A stretch of DNA of 64,000 nt from Candidatus Fimenecus excrementigallinarum (GTDB lineage Bacteria > Bacillota > Clostridia > Oscillospirales > Acutalibacteraceae), in assembly GCA_018714805.1 (NCBI GenBank), contig DVMW01000028.1:1-64000 (forward strand). The letters are read 5' to 3'. Shown here in pieces: positions 24,362-34,042 of the stretch. Position 1 is the first letter of the stretch, and each line of letters opens with the position of its first letter. Under the pieces are notes generated by a model. The model had not been told where the DNA came from, made no database searches, and saw only the letters and a list, made by a program, of their open reading frames with translations. A program made the translations under genes and the position numbers.

Positions 24362-25564
24362 ATGGAAGCGTATACGATATTTAAAAGCCTGTGCATCATT
24401 GTTATCGCCGCCAAGGTCTGCGGCATTACGGCGCGCAAGCTCAAAGCGCCGCAGGTCGTCGGGGAGATTCTTGCCGGGGTGCTTATCGGCCCGAGCGTTT
24501 TGGGCCTTGTCGACCAAAGCGATTTCTTGGCGCAGGTCGCGGAAATCGGCGTGGTGCTGCTCATGTTTTCCGCGGGGCTGCAAACGAACCTGCGCGACCT
24601 TGTGCGCACGGGTCCCAAGGCGTTCGCCGTCGCGTGTGCGGGCGTTTTGGTGCCGCTTGCGGGCGGGACGCTTCTCTACATGGCGTTTTACGGCGCGTCG
24701 CCCTTCGGCTCGCCCGAATTTTACCGCGCGGTGTTCATCGGCGTGATTATGACCGCGACCTCGGTGAGCATTACCGTCCAGACGCTCAAGGAGCTCGGCC
24801 GGCTTTCCACGGAGGTCGGCACCACCATTCTGAGCGCCGCCATCATCGACGACGTGCTGGGCATTATCGTGCTGACCTTTGTCGTCGGGATGTCGGGCGG
24901 CGAGGCGCACCCGGCGTCCGTCGTGCTCAAGACCGTGCTGTTCTTCGTCTTTGCGCTCGCCTTCGGCTTTGTCTGCTACAAAATTTTCCGGCTGGCGGAC
25001 AAGCGCTGGCCGCACACGCGCCGCATTCCAATCCTGGGGCTTGCGCTGTGCTTCGGGCTGGCGTATGCCGCCGAGCGCTTTTTCGGCATTGCGGACATCA
25101 CCGGCGCCTATGTCGCGGGCGTGATTTTGTGCAGCATCCGCGATTCGGAATACATCGCCGAAAAAATGGACGTCAGCTCCTATATGCTCTTCGGCCCCGT
25201 GTTTTTTGCGAGCATCGGGCTGAAAACCGAGCTCGACGCGCTTTCCGGCGAGCTTGTGCTGTTCGCCGTCGGGTTCGTGCTCGTCGCGCTTCTGGGAAAA
25301 ATCATCGGCTGCGGCCTGTGTGCAAGGGCCTGCCGCTTTGGCTGGGGCGATTCGCTGAAAATCGGCGTGGGCATGATGACGCGCGGCGAGGTGGCGCTGA
25401 TTGTCGCGCAGAAGGGGCTTTCCAGCGGCATTATTTCGTCGGCGTATTTCGCGCCGGTCATTTTGCTGATTCTCATCTCGTCGGTCGTCACGCCGATTGT
25501 TTTAAAGGCGCTGTTCGGGCGCGACAAGCCCCCGGCGCCCGCCGGCGAAAAGCACGCCGCTTAA
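24362..25564 (+). CDS. Cation:proton antiporter, CPA2 family
   Basis: A 400-residue membrane protein of the Na+/H+ (or K+/H+) exchanger fold. Twelve to thirteen hydrophobic segments can be traced. VVGEILAGVLIGPSVLGL near residues 33-50 is the CPA2 signature, and SAAIIDDVLGIIVL (about residue 158) carries the paired aspartates of the ion site. It ends after the membrane domain, with no TrkA-N or KefB-type nucleotide-binding tail. That leaves room for a separate regulator such as the P-II-like protein upstream. Confidence 0.9.
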   Translation: MEAYTIFKSLCIIVIAAKVCGITARKLKAPQVVGEILAGVLIGPSVLGLVDQSDFLAQVAEIGVVLLMFSAGLQTNLRDLVRTGPKAFAVACAGVLVPLAGGTLLYMAFYGASPFGSPEFYRAVFIGVIMTATSVSITVQTLKELGRLSTEVGTTILSAAIIDDVLGIIVLTFVVGMSGGEAHPASVVLKTVLFFVFALAFGFVCYKIFRLADKRWPHTRRIPILGLALCFGLAYAAERFFGIADITGAYVAGVILCSIRDSEYIAEKMDVSSYMLFGPVFFASIGLKTELDALSGELVLFAVGFVLVALLGKIIGCGLCARACRFGWGDSLKIGVGMMTRGEVALIVAQKGLSSGIISSAYFAPVILLILISSVVTPIVLKALFGRDKPPAPAGEKHAA

Positions 25565-25588
25565 CATGCATATCGAGGTCGAAAAACG

Positions 25589-25623
25589 GACCGGCGCAGA
25601 GCTGCGCCGGTCTTGTGATTTTT
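25589..25623 (+). terminator. Terminator of the antiporter gene
   Basis: GACCGGCGCAG pairs perfectly with CTGCGCCGGTC over a two-base turn; TTGTGATTTTT follows. Confidence 0.8.
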
Positions 25624-25731
25624 CACAGATTCTTTCGGTATATTTCTAACGTGTAAAATATTGAAAAATGCAGTCAAAAGTGCTATAAATAATAAAACCA
25701 TAAAAATGGGTTTCTGTGGGTTTTTCACAGA
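25619..25731 (+). promoter_or_regulatory. Promoter and repeated box of the iol operon
   Basis: TTGAAA (25661-25666), a 17-nt spacer and TATAAA (25684-25689) make a good promoter. The 11-base word TTTTTCACAGA occurs exactly twice, at 25619-25629 and 25721-25731, flanking the promoter. The second copy also closes a small hairpin (TCTGTG with CACAGA). The layout suits a catabolic repressor binding at two sites, but no regulator gene is in the window. Confidence 0.6.
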
Positions 25732-25749
25732 CGGAAAGGTTCGAAGGCA

Positions 25750-26589
25750 ATGTCTCTGGTTACTATGCAGGAGCTGCTCGAGCGCGCCGAACAAAAGGGC
25801 TGCGCGGTCGGGGCGTTCTCCGTCGGCAATATGGAAATGGTTCTGGGCGCCGTGCGCGCCGCCGAGGAGGCCGAAACCCCCATTATTCTGCAAATCGCCG
25901 AGGTGCGGCTGCCGAATTCGCCCTTGGAGCTTATGGGGCCGATGATGCTTGCCGCCGCAAAAAACGCCGCGGTGCCGGTCGCCGTACACCTGGACCACGG
26001 GCTGCGCCCCGAGACCGTCCACAAGGCGCTCGAAATGGGTTTTACCTCGGTGATGTTTGACGGCTCGCAGCTGCCGCTTTCGGAAAACATACGCACCGTG
26101 AAAAACGTGGTGCAGCTCGCAAGCGATTACGGCGCGACGGTCGAGGCGGAGCTCGGCGTCGTCGGCGGCAACGAAGGGGAGGGGAAGGCGCACGAGGTTC
26201 TGTGCACCGACCCGGCGGACGCGGTCCGCTTCTGCGACGAAACGGGCGTCGACGCGCTCGCCGTCGCGATTGGCAACGCGCACGGCAATTACCCGGTCCT
26301 GCCGGCGCTGCGCTTTGACGTGCTCGAGAAAATCCACAAGGCCGTGTCCGTTCCGCTGGTTCTGCACGGCGGCACGGGCATTACGCCCGAGATGTTCCGC
26401 AAATGCATCCGGCTGGGCGTGCGGAAAATCAACATTGCGACCGCCTCCTTTGACGCGCTCGCACGCAGCGCAAAGGCCTGCTGCGACGAACAGGACGGCG
26501 CGCCGAACTACTTTGCGCTCTCTGCGTGCGAAGCGGCGGGCGTATACGAAAACGTCAAACGGCACATTGCAATTTTCAATATGCGGTAA
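25750..26589 (+). CDS. iolJ: Class II aldolase, IolJ type
   Basis: In the inositol pathway this enzyme splits 6-phospho-5-dehydro-2-deoxy-D-gluconate into dihydroxyacetone phosphate and malonate semialdehyde. The 279 residues match the FbaA/KbaY fold: AVHLDHG near residue 80 gives the catalytic aspartate and a zinc histidine, and NAHGNYP and VLHGGTGI give the other zinc and phosphate sites. Sequence alone does not exclude fructose- or tagatose-bisphosphate aldolase. Position at the head of iolC-B-D-E-A-G decides for IolJ. Confidence 0.88.
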   Translation: MSLVTMQELLERAEQKGCAVGAFSVGNMEMVLGAVRAAEEAETPIILQIAEVRLPNSPLELMGPMMLAAAKNAAVPVAVHLDHGLRPETVHKALEMGFTSVMFDGSQLPLSENIRTVKNVVQLASDYGATVEAELGVVGGNEGEGKAHEVLCTDPADAVRFCDETGVDALAVAIGNAHGNYPVLPALRFDVLEKIHKAVSVPLVLHGGTGITPEMFRKCIRLGVRKINIATASFDALARSAKACCDEQDGAPNYFALSACEAAGVYENVKRHIAIFNMR

Positions 26590-26606
26590 AGCGAAAGGAG
26601 CGCAAT

Positions 26607-27623
26607 ATGCAGTACATACAATTTGACCAAAGCAAGCCCTACGACCTTATCCTGCTCGGACGCGTGGCGGTGGACTTGAACCCCGTCGACTACTACTGCC
26701 CCTTAAACGAGAGCACGACCTTTAAGCGGTACCTGGGCGGCTCGCCGGCGAACATCGCGGTGGGCCTTGCGCGCCTCGGCAAAAAGGTCGGCTTTTTTGC
26801 GCGCGTGTCCGACGACCAGCTCGGCACCTTTGTGACCGATTATTTCGAAAAGGAGGGGATTGACACCTCCCATATCGTCCGCTGCAAAAACGGCGAAAAA
26901 ATCGGCCTGACCTTCACCGAAATCAAGTCCGAAACGGAAAGCTCCATCCTCATGTACCGCAACGAAGCGGCAGATTTGAAGCTGACGGTCGAGGACATCG
27001 ACGAGGCGTATATCCAATCGGGCAAGGCGCTGCTCATTTCCGGCACGGCGCTTGCCGAAAGCCCCTCGCGCGAAGCGGCGCTCAAGGCCGTGGCGCTGGC
27101 GCGGCGCAACGGCGTGCCCGTCATTTTCGACATCGACTACCGCGCCTACAACTGGAAAAACAAGGATGAGATTGCCATCTACTATTCCGCCGTCGCGAAA
27201 GAGGCGGACATCATCTTAGGCTCGCGCGAGGAATATGATTTAACCGAGGCGCTGCTTGCCCCCGGCCTTTCCGACCGCGAAAGCGCCGCGCTCTGGCACG
27301 GCTATAACGCCAAGATTGTCATCATCAAGCACGGGAAAGAGGGCTCCACCGCCTACACCTGCGACGGCGAGAGCTATTCCGTAAAGCCCTTCCCCGTCAA
27401 GCTTTTAAAATCCTTCGGCGGCGGCGACGGCTACGCGTCGGCATTCCTCTACGGGCTTTTCGAAGGGTACGAAATGTTCGACGCGCTCGAATTCGGCTCG
27501 GCCTCGGCGGCGATGCTTGTCGCGTCGCACGCGTGCTCGGAGGATATGCCCACCGCCGACGCGGTGCGGGACTTCATCGCCAGGGAAAAAGAGGAATACG
27601 GCGAAATGGTGGCAAGAGCGTAA
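26607..27623 (+). CDS. iolC: 5-dehydro-2-deoxygluconokinase
   Basis: It phosphorylates 5-dehydro-2-deoxygluconate, the step before IolJ. The 338 residues are a PfkB/ribokinase-type kinase: GGSPANIAVGLARLG near residues 41-55 is the first signature, and SFGGGDGYASAFLYGL (about residue 269) carries the catalytic aspartate. The usual GAGD is GGGD here, a mild change. AAAGGAG places the start; the long upstream in-frame extension lies inside iolJ. Confidence 0.92.
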   Translation: MQYIQFDQSKPYDLILLGRVAVDLNPVDYYCPLNESTTFKRYLGGSPANIAVGLARLGKKVGFFARVSDDQLGTFVTDYFEKEGIDTSHIVRCKNGEKIGLTFTEIKSETESSILMYRNEAADLKLTVEDIDEAYIQSGKALLISGTALAESPSREAALKAVALARRNGVPVIFDIDYRAYNWKNKDEIAIYYSAVAKEADIILGSREEYDLTEALLAPGLSDRESAALWHGYNAKIVIIKHGKEGSTAYTCDGESYSVKPFPVKLLKSFGGGDGYASAFLYGLFEGYEMFDALEFGSASAAMLVASHACSEDMPTADAVRDFIAREKEEYGEMVARA

Positions 27624-27651
27624 TTTTGGATTTTGAACACGAGGTGTTTTT

Positions 27652-28422
27652 ATGTACGAGACCCCGGCTTTTAACGAGAACCAGGAAAAGCTCCTTTGCG
27701 AAATGGGCGGAAAAAACGCCGATATGCGTATGACCATCAAGGTCAAACGCATGACGGCGGGCCAGGCGCTGACGCTGTGCAGCGCCTCCAACGAGACGGC
27801 GGTCCTGCTGCTTGCGGGCGAAGCGGAATTTTCCTTTGCGGGAAGGACCGAGCGCGCGTCCCGGCGCAGCCCGTTCCTCGACAAGCCCTACTGCGTGCAT
27901 TTCCCGCGCAAAAAGGCGGTCACCGTATCGGCGGTCGGCGACGTCCGGATACTTATCCAGCAAACCGACAACGACCGCGATTTCCCGCTGAAATGGTACA
28001 CGCCCGACGACTGTATGCTGCAGGAATTCGGCAAATCGCAGTGGAACGGCACGGCGCACCGGCAGGTGCTGACGGTGTTTGATTACGAGTCCGCGCCGTA
28101 TTCCAACATGGTGCTCGGCGAGGTGTTCCACAAGCCCGGCTGCTGGTCGAGCTATCCGCCGCACTACCATCCGCAGCCCGAGCTTTACTATTATGAATTT
28201 GACAAGCCCCAGGGCTTCGGCGTCGGCTTCGTCGGCGACGACTGCTTCAAGGTGCTCGACGGCGGCGCGCTTGCCATTACGCCCATGCAAACGCACCAGC
28301 AGGTCGCGGCGCCCGGCTATTCGATGTATTACGTATGGATGATTCGCCATTTGGAGGGCGACCCGTGGCGCAAAACGCGCATCGACGCGCCCGAGCACAA
28401 ATGGCTTTTGAATGCGGAATAA
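27652..28422 (+). CDS. iolB: 5-deoxy-glucuronate isomerase
   Basis: IolB isomerises 5-deoxy-glucuronate to 5-dehydro-2-deoxygluconate. The 256-residue bicupin shows the metal-site stretch [16 protein letters not shown] (about residues 164-179) and, later, the [13 protein letters not shown] motif. Length is close to the family's 270. It sits between the kinase and IolD. Confidence 0.93.
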   Translation: MYETPAFNENQEKLLCEMGGKNADMRMTIKVKRMTAGQALTLCSASNETAVLLLAGEAEFSFAGRTERASRRSPFLDKPYCVHFPRKKAVTVSAVGDVRILIQQTDNDRDFPLKWYTPDDCMLQEFGKSQWNGTAHRQVLTVFDYESAPYSNMVLGEVFHKPGCWSSYPPHYHPQPELYYYEFDKPQGFGVGFVGDDCFKVLDGGALAITPMQTHQQVAAPGYSMYYVWMIRHLEGDPWRKTRIDAPEHKWLLNAE

Positions 28423-28435
28423 GGAGGGTGCTCAA

Positions 28436-30352
28436 ATGGCAAAGCTGACCACCGCGCAGGCGCTTGTGCGCTTTTTAGACAACCAGTACGTTTCCTTTGA
28501 CGGCAAAGAGACCAAGTTCGTGGACGGCATTTTTACCATTTTCGGCCACGGCATCGTCTGCGGCCTTGGGGAAGCGCTCGACTCCGACCCCGGGCAGCTG
28601 ACCGTCTACCAGGGCAAAAACGAGCAGGGCATGGCGCACGTCGCCGCTTCTTTTGCCAAGCAGAACAACCGGCGCAAAATCATCGCCTGTTCGTCCTCGA
28701 TAGGCCCGGGCGCGGCGAACATGATTACCGCCGCCGCCACGGCGACCGTCAACCATGTGCCGCTGCTGCTGTTCCCGGCCGACGCGTTCTCGACGCGCCA
28801 GCCCGACCCCGTTTTGCAGCAGTTTGAGCAGGTGCAGTCGCTGTCCATTACCACCAACGATGCCTACCGCGCCGTTTGCCGCTATTGGGACCGCGTCGCG
28901 CGCCCCGAGCAGCTGATGTCCGCCATGCTCAACGCCATGCGCGTGCTGACCGACACGGCCGAGACGGGCGCGGTGTGCATTTCCATGCCGCAGGACGTTG
29001 AGGGCGAGACCTACGACTTCCCCGACGAATTCCTGCAAAAGCGGGTGCACAAAATCACCCGCATCGCCCCCGCGAAAGACGAGGTCGAGGACCTTGCGGC
29101 GGTGCTGCTGCAAGCGAAAAAGCCGCTGGTCATCTGCGGCGGCGGCGTGCGGTATTCCGAGGCCGGCGAAACGCTCGAGCGCTTCTGCCGGACGTTCCAT
29201 ATCCCGTTTGCCGAAACGCAGAGCGGCAAGACCGCCTGCCTGTCCTCCGCCCCCTACAACCTCGGCGGGCTCGGCGTTACGGGCAATGCGGCGGGCAACG
29301 TTATCGCGAAGGAAGCGGACGTTATCCTCGGCGTCGGCACGCGCTTTTCCGATTTCACGACCGGTTCGAAATCGCTGTTCCGCGCGGACGCGAAGGTGCT
29401 GACGGTGAACACCTCCCGCTTCGACGCCTATAAGCTCGGCGCGACCAAGCTGGTCGCCGACGCGAAGCTCGGGCTCGAGGCGCTGGAGGCGGCGCTTGTA
29501 AAGGCCGGCTACCGCTCGGGCTACACGACCGAGATTGCCGACGCAAAGGCCGCCTGGGAAGAGGAGATGCAGCGCCTGTCGGCGTATGCGTACGACGAGA
29601 ATTTCCGGCCGCTGATTGCCGCGGGCGATCCGCGCACGCTGCCGGAATTCGCCGAAAACTTCGGCACGCTGACGCAGACCGCCGTGGTCGCCAAGGTCCG
29701 CGAGCTTATCCCCGCGGACGCCATCTGCGTGGGCGCGGCGGGTTCCCTGCCGGGCGATTTGCAGCGGATGTGGACGTCGGACAGCCGGTATTCCTACAAT
29801 ATGGAATACGGCTTCTCCTGCATGGGGTATGAGATTGCCGGCGCGCTCGGCTCCAAGCTTGCCGAGCCGGACAAAGAGGTTTACGCCATGTGCGGCGACG
29901 GCAGCTACCTGATGCTGCATTCCGAGCTTGTCACGAGCGTCCAGGAGCATAAAAAAATCAACGTCCTGCTGTTCGACAACTGCGGCTTCGGCTGCATCAA
30001 CAACCTGGAAATGTCCAACGGCATCGGGAACCTGGCGACGGAATTCCGGTTCCGCACGCCGGACGGCAAGCTCTCGGGCGACCTTGTCCCGATTGATTTT
30101 GCCCGCGCGGCCTCCGGCTACGGGGTCAAGACCTATACGGCGCGCAGCATGGAGGAGCTCGAGGCGGCGCTTTTGGACAGCCAAAAGCAGACCGTTTCTA
30201 CGCTCATTGACATCAAGGTCCTGCCCAAGACCATGACCGACGGCTACGGCGCCTGGTGGCACGTGGGGGTGGCGAGCACCTCCCAAAACGAAGCGGTGCG
30301 CAAGGCTTATGCCGACCGCAAAGCGCATTTAGAGAAAGCGAGGAAATATTGA
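28436..30352 (+). CDS. iolD: 3D-(3,5/4)-trihydroxycyclohexane-1,2-dione hydrolase
   Basis: IolD opens the inositol ring with thiamine diphosphate. The 638 residues contain the three domains of TPP enzymes. The TPP motif is [11 protein letters not shown] (about residue 487), followed at the expected distance by the conserved [11 protein letters not shown]. The ATG is placed by AAGGAGGG; an in-frame start 24 bases earlier lies within iolB. The stop shares bases with iolE (TGATG). Confidence 0.94.
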   Translation: MAKLTTAQALVRFLDNQYVSFDGKETKFVDGIFTIFGHGIVCGLGEALDSDPGQLTVYQGKNEQGMAHVAASFAKQNNRRKIIACSSSIGPGAANMITAAATATVNHVPLLLFPADAFSTRQPDPVLQQFEQVQSLSITTNDAYRAVCRYWDRVARPEQLMSAMLNAMRVLTDTAETGAVCISMPQDVEGETYDFPDEFLQKRVHKITRIAPAKDEVEDLAAVLLQAKKPLVICGGGVRYSEAGETLERFCRTFHIPFAETQSGKTACLSSAPYNLGGLGVTGNAAGNVIAKEADVILGVGTRFSDFTTGSKSLFRADAKVLTVNTSRFDAYKLGATKLVADAKLGLEALEAALVKAGYRSGYTTEIADAKAAWEEEMQRLSAYAYDENFRPLIAAGDPRTLPEFAENFGTLTQTAVVAKVRELIPADAICVGAAGSLPGDLQRMWTSDSRYSYNMEYGFSCMGYEIAGALGSKLAEPDKEVYAMCGDGSYLMLHSELVTSVQEHKKINVLLFDNCGFGCINNLEMSNGIGNLATEFRFRTPDGKLSGDLVPIDFARAASGYGVKTYTARSMEELEAALLDSQKQTVSTLIDIKVLPKTMTDGYGAWWHVGVASTSQNEAVRKAYADRKAHLEKARKY

Positions 30353-31245
30353 TGCTCGACAAAACTAAAGTCAAGCTCGGCATTGCGCCGATTGCCTGGA
30401 CCAACGACGATATGCCCGACCTCGGTGCGGAGAACACTTTTGAACAGTGCGTGTCCGAAATGGCGCTGGCCGGCTTTACCGGCTGCGAGGTCGGCAACAA
30501 GTACCCGAAGGACGCGGCGGTGCTCAAAAAGGCGCTGGACCTGCGCGGGCTGCAGATATGCAACGCCTGGTTCTCGACGTTTTTGACGACCAAGCCGTAT
30601 GAGGAGACCGAGCGCGACTTTATCCGCCACATCTCCTTCTTAAAGGAAATGGGCGCCAAGGTTGTCGGCGTGTCCGAGCAGGGGCATTCCATCCAGGGCA
30701 CGGACAAGTCCATTTTCCGCGACAAGTATGTGATGCAAGACGAGGAGTGGGAAAAGCTCTGCACGGGGCTCAACCGCCTCGGCCGCGTCGCGAAGGATAT
30801 GGGCATTGCGCTTTGCTTCCATCACCACATGGGCACGGTCGTCCAGACCGCGGCGGAGATTGACCGCATGATGGAAAATACCGACCCGGACGTTTTCGGC
30901 CTGCTGTTTGACTCGGGGCACCTTGCCTATTGCGGCGAGGATTATATGGCGGTGCTTCGAAAATACGCCGGCCGCGTGCGCCATGTGCACTTAAAGGACA
31001 TCCGTCCCGCCGTGATTGACGAGGTCCGGGCAAAGAACCTGAGCTTTTTAGACGGCGTGCGCATGGGGACGTTCACCGTACCGGGCGACGGGGCGCTGGA
31101 TTTCAAGCCCATTTTCGACGTGCTCGAGGACGTGGGCTACGAGGGGTACGTGCTGGTGGAGGCCGAGCAGGACCCCGCCAAGGCGAACCCGCTGGAATAT
31201 GCTTTAAAAGCGCGCAGATATATCCGCGAGGTCTCGGGGCTGTAA
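30352..31245 (+). CDS. iolE: myo-inosose-2 dehydratase
   Basis: IolE dehydrates 2-keto-myo-inositol to the diketone used by IolD. The 297-residue TIM-barrel protein of the xylose-isomerase/AP-endonuclease type starts [20 protein letters not shown], the IolE hallmark. Metal-ligand regions are [22 protein letters not shown] and VEAEQDP. Its start overlaps the iolD stop (TGATG), so production of the two is coupled. Confidence 0.93.
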   Translation: MLDKTKVKLGIAPIAWTNDDMPDLGAENTFEQCVSEMALAGFTGCEVGNKYPKDAAVLKKALDLRGLQICNAWFSTFLTTKPYEETERDFIRHISFLKEMGAKVVGVSEQGHSIQGTDKSIFRDKYVMQDEEWEKLCTGLNRLGRVAKDMGIALCFHHHMGTVVQTAAEIDRMMENTDPDVFGLLFDSGHLAYCGEDYMAVLRKYAGRVRHVHLKDIRPAVIDEVRAKNLSFLDGVRMGTFTVPGDGALDFKPIFDVLEDVGYEGYVLVEAEQDPAKANPLEYALKARRYIREVSGL

Positions 31246-31278
31246 GCGCCGGACGCGGGAAGAAAAGGAGCAAAACAG

Positions 31279-32787
31279 ATGGCAGTAGAAAAGTTGCAGT
31301 ATTTTGTAAACGGGGAATTCCGGGATTCCAAAACGGACGTCTGGTACGACCTGCACAACCCCAGCACCGGCGAAGTCACGGGGCAGGCGCCCTGCTGCAC
31401 GAACGACGAGGTGCTCGAGGCGATTGAAGCGGCCAAGGCGGCGTACCCCGGCTGGCGCGCCGTGCCCGCGATTAAGCGCGCGCAGATTCTTTATAAAATC
31501 CGCGACCTCATCATGGAGAATATGGAAGAGCTCACCATGAGCGTCGCCAAGGAGAACGGCAAGGTCTGGAGCGAAGCGGAGGGCGATGTGCTCAAGGCCA
31601 AGGAGGGGACGGAGCTTGCCACGCAGGTGCCGTCTTTGATGATGGGCGAGAGCATGATGGACGCCTCGCGCGGGTACGACACGGTCAAATACCGCGAATC
31701 CATCGGCGTGTTCGCGGGCATCGTGCCGGTCAATTTCCCGGCGATGATTCCGTTCGGCTGGATGGCGCCGACCTGCATTGCCTGCGGCAATACGTTGGTT
31801 TTGAAGGCGGCCTCCCTGACGCCGAAAACCGCGATGCTGTTCGCGAAAATCTATAAGGAAGCGGGCGTGCCCGACGGCGTTATCAACGTCGTGACCTGCT
31901 CGCGCAATGAAATCAACACCATTCTCGACCACCCGGACGTCAAGGGCATTACCTTTGTCGGCTCGACGCCGGTCGGCCTGAAGATTTACCAGCGCGCCGC
32001 GGCGGCCGGCAAACGCTGCCAGGCGCTTTGCCAGGCGAAGAACCACGCGCTGGTTATGGCGGACGCCGCGCTGGAACGCACCGTTGCGGGCGTCATCAAT
32101 TCCGCTTACGGCTGCGCGGGCCAGCGCTGCATGGCGCTGTCGTGCTGCGTGGTGGAGGAGGCGATTGCCGACAAGTTTGTCGCCGAGCTCAAAAAGCAGG
32201 CGCAGAACATCAAGGTCGGCCCCTCCTGGGACAAGAGCTCCAAGCTTGGCCCTATCACCTATGAAAAGCATTACAAGGAAGTCCTTGCCGACATCGACAA
32301 GGGCGTTGCAGAGGGCGCCGAGCTGGTGCTGGACGGCCGCAATTACAAGGTCGAGGGGTATGAAGGCGGCTACTTTGTCGGCCCGACCATTTTCGACCAT
32401 GTGACCGAGGATATGACCATCGGCCGCGACGAGGTGTTCGGCCCGGTGCTGTGCATTAAGCGCTGCAAGGATTTCAAAGAGGGTCTCGCGATTATGAACG
32501 CAAGCCCCTACGCCAACGGTTCGGTCATTTATACGCAAAGCGGCTATTTTGCGCGCGAATTTGTCCGCCATACCGACGGCGGGCAGGTCGGCGTGAATGT
32601 CGGCATCCCCGTGCCGGTGGGCTTCTTCCCATTCTCGGGGCACAAGCAGTCGTTCTTCGGCGACCTGCATTGCCTGGGCAAGGACGCGTACCGCTTCTTT
32701 ACGGAAAGCAAGGCCGTCACCACGCACTGGTTCGACGAAGAGGAAAAAACCGCCACCGAGGTTTCGACCTGGGACGGCACCATCTGA
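31279..32787 (+). CDS. iolA: Methylmalonate/malonate-semialdehyde dehydrogenase (CoA-acylating)
   Basis: It turns malonate semialdehyde from IolJ into acetyl-CoA and CO2 with NAD and CoA, the last step of inositol breakdown. The 502 residues are an ALDH-fold enzyme with FVGSTPVG at the NAD site (about residue 227) and the catalytic cysteine in GCAGQRCMALS (about residue 284). Length and the NFPAMIPFGWMAPTCIACGN stretch match the MMSDH family. Confidence 0.93.
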   Translation: MAVEKLQYFVNGEFRDSKTDVWYDLHNPSTGEVTGQAPCCTNDEVLEAIEAAKAAYPGWRAVPAIKRAQILYKIRDLIMENMEELTMSVAKENGKVWSEAEGDVLKAKEGTELATQVPSLMMGESMMDASRGYDTVKYRESIGVFAGIVPVNFPAMIPFGWMAPTCIACGNTLVLKAASLTPKTAMLFAKIYKEAGVPDGVINVVTCSRNEINTILDHPDVKGITFVGSTPVGLKIYQRAAAAGKRCQALCQAKNHALVMADAALERTVAGVINSAYGCAGQRCMALSCCVVEEAIADKFVAELKKQAQNIKVGPSWDKSSKLGPITYEKHYKEVLADIDKGVAEGAELVLDGRNYKVEGYEGGYFVGPTIFDHVTEDMTIGRDEVFGPVLCIKRCKDFKEGLAIMNASPYANGSVIYTQSGYFAREFVRHTDGGQVGVNVGIPVPVGFFPFSGHKQSFFGDLHCLGKDAYRFFTESKAVTTHWFDEEEKTATEVSTWDGTI

Positions 32788-32802
32788 TAAGGGAGGACAA
32801 CC

Positions 32803-33816
32803 ATGCTCAAAATTGGTATCATCGGTGCGGGGCGCATCGGCAAGGTGCACCTGGAATCCATCACCTACCACGTTCCGAACGCGACGGTTACGGCTGTGGC
32901 GGACCCGTTTCTGAACGAGGAAACGCGCGCGTACATTGCCGGCTTCGGCGTCGAGAACATCTATACGGACTACCATGCGATTTTAGCGGACCCGGCGATT
33001 GACGCGGTGCTGGTCTGTTCGTCGACGGACACGCACGCCGCCATTTCGGTCGAAGCCATTGAGGCGGGCAAGCACGTGTTCTGCGAAAAGCCCGTCGACC
33101 ATTCGCTTGCAAAAATCCAGGCGGTTGCCGACGCGCTGGAGCGCCACCCCGGCGTTCAGTTCCAGGTGGGCTTCAACCGCCGCTTCGACCACAACTTCGC
33201 CGCCGTGCGCAAGGCGTACGACGACGGCAAAATCGGCGAGGCGCACATCCTGAAAATCACCTCGCGCGACCCGGAGCCGCCGAACCCGGCGTACATCAAG
33301 GTCTCGGGCGGCATTTTCCTGGATATGACCATCCATGATTTCGACATGGCGTGCTTTTTGACGAACAGCGACGTCGAGGAGGTCTACGTGAACGCCGCGG
33401 TCCTGGTGGACCCCGCCATCGGCGAGCAGGGCGACGTGGACACCGCAATCATTTCGATGAAAATGGCGAACGGCGCTTTGGCGGTCATCGACAATTCCCG
33501 CCGCGCCGCCTACGGCTACGACCAGCGCGCCGAGCTGTTCGGCTCGAAGGGCATGGTCGCGACGTCGAACGACACGCTATCCTCCGCCGTCCTTTCCAAC
33601 GCGGCGGGCGTAACGGGTGAAAAGCCGCTGTTTTTCTTCCTGGAGCGCTACATGGGCTCGTTCTCGGAGGAAATGCGGCAGTTCGTCGCCGCGTGCGAAA
33701 ACGGAACGCCGGTGCCCGTCGGCATTCACGCCGGCTTCCAGTCGGTGCAGATTGCGCTGGCCGCAAAAAAGAGCGTCGCCGAGCACCGCCCGGTGAAGCT
33801 GTCCGAAATTCAATAA
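32803..33816 (+). CDS. iolG: Inositol 2-dehydrogenase
   Basis: IolG oxidises myo-inositol to 2-keto-myo-inositol with NAD, the first step of the pathway. The 337 residues belong to the GFO/IDH/MocA family: Rossmann motif GIIGAGRIGKVH at the N-terminus, CEKPVDHS at about residue 94 and GGIFLDMTIHDFDMA at about 168. Last gene of the iol operon, closed by a terminator. Related enzymes use other polyols, so identity rests partly on context. Confidence 0.92.
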   Translation: MLKIGIIGAGRIGKVHLESITYHVPNATVTAVADPFLNEETRAYIAGFGVENIYTDYHAILADPAIDAVLVCSSTDTHAAISVEAIEAGKHVFCEKPVDHSLAKIQAVADALERHPGVQFQVGFNRRFDHNFAAVRKAYDDGKIGEAHILKITSRDPEPPNPAYIKVSGGIFLDMTIHDFDMACFLTNSDVEEVYVNAAVLVDPAIGEQGDVDTAIISMKMANGALAVIDNSRRAAYGYDQRAELFGSKGMVATSNDTLSSAVLSNAAGVTGEKPLFFFLERYMGSFSEEMRQFVAACENGTPVPVGIHAGFQSVQIALAAKKSVAEHRPVKLSEIQ

Positions 33817-33830
33817 TCGGTTTTCCGTCC

Positions 33831-33866
33831 AACAGCTCCACGGCAGAACCGTGGGGCTGTTTTTTT
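33831..33866 (+). terminator. Terminator of the iol operon
   Basis: A 13-bp stem (AACAGCTCCACGG with CCGTGGGGCTGTT, one wobble) followed by seven T. Confidence 0.9.
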
Positions 33867-33917
33867 CTATTTCCCGGACGAAATGCATATTTTTGTGGAA
33901 AAAGATGCAAAAAACAC

Positions 33918-33966
33918 GGTGAACCGCCGTTCACCACTTGATTTTGCATGAAAAATGCAATATGAT
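33918..33966 (+). promoter_or_regulatory. Promoter of the M28 peptidase gene with embedded inverted repeats
   Basis: TTGATT (33938-33943), a 17-nt spacer and TATGAT (33961-33966). The spacer is exactly one inverted repeat, TTGCATgaaaaATGCAA. A second one, GGTGAACcgccGTTCACC (33918-33935), abuts the -35. Such placement is typical of repressor or activator sites. Confidence 0.65.
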
Positions 33967-34042
33967 AAAAGCACTTGGTTCTAAATCGCACCGAAACCGC
34001 CGGAAACGGTCCGGCGGGCCTCGGCGCGCATGGGAGGAAAGC

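Noticed and set aside
28475-32976. Long minus-strand frames opposite iolD and iolA
   Set aside because: Antisense shadows of strongly recognised enzymes, with no ribosome binding sites.
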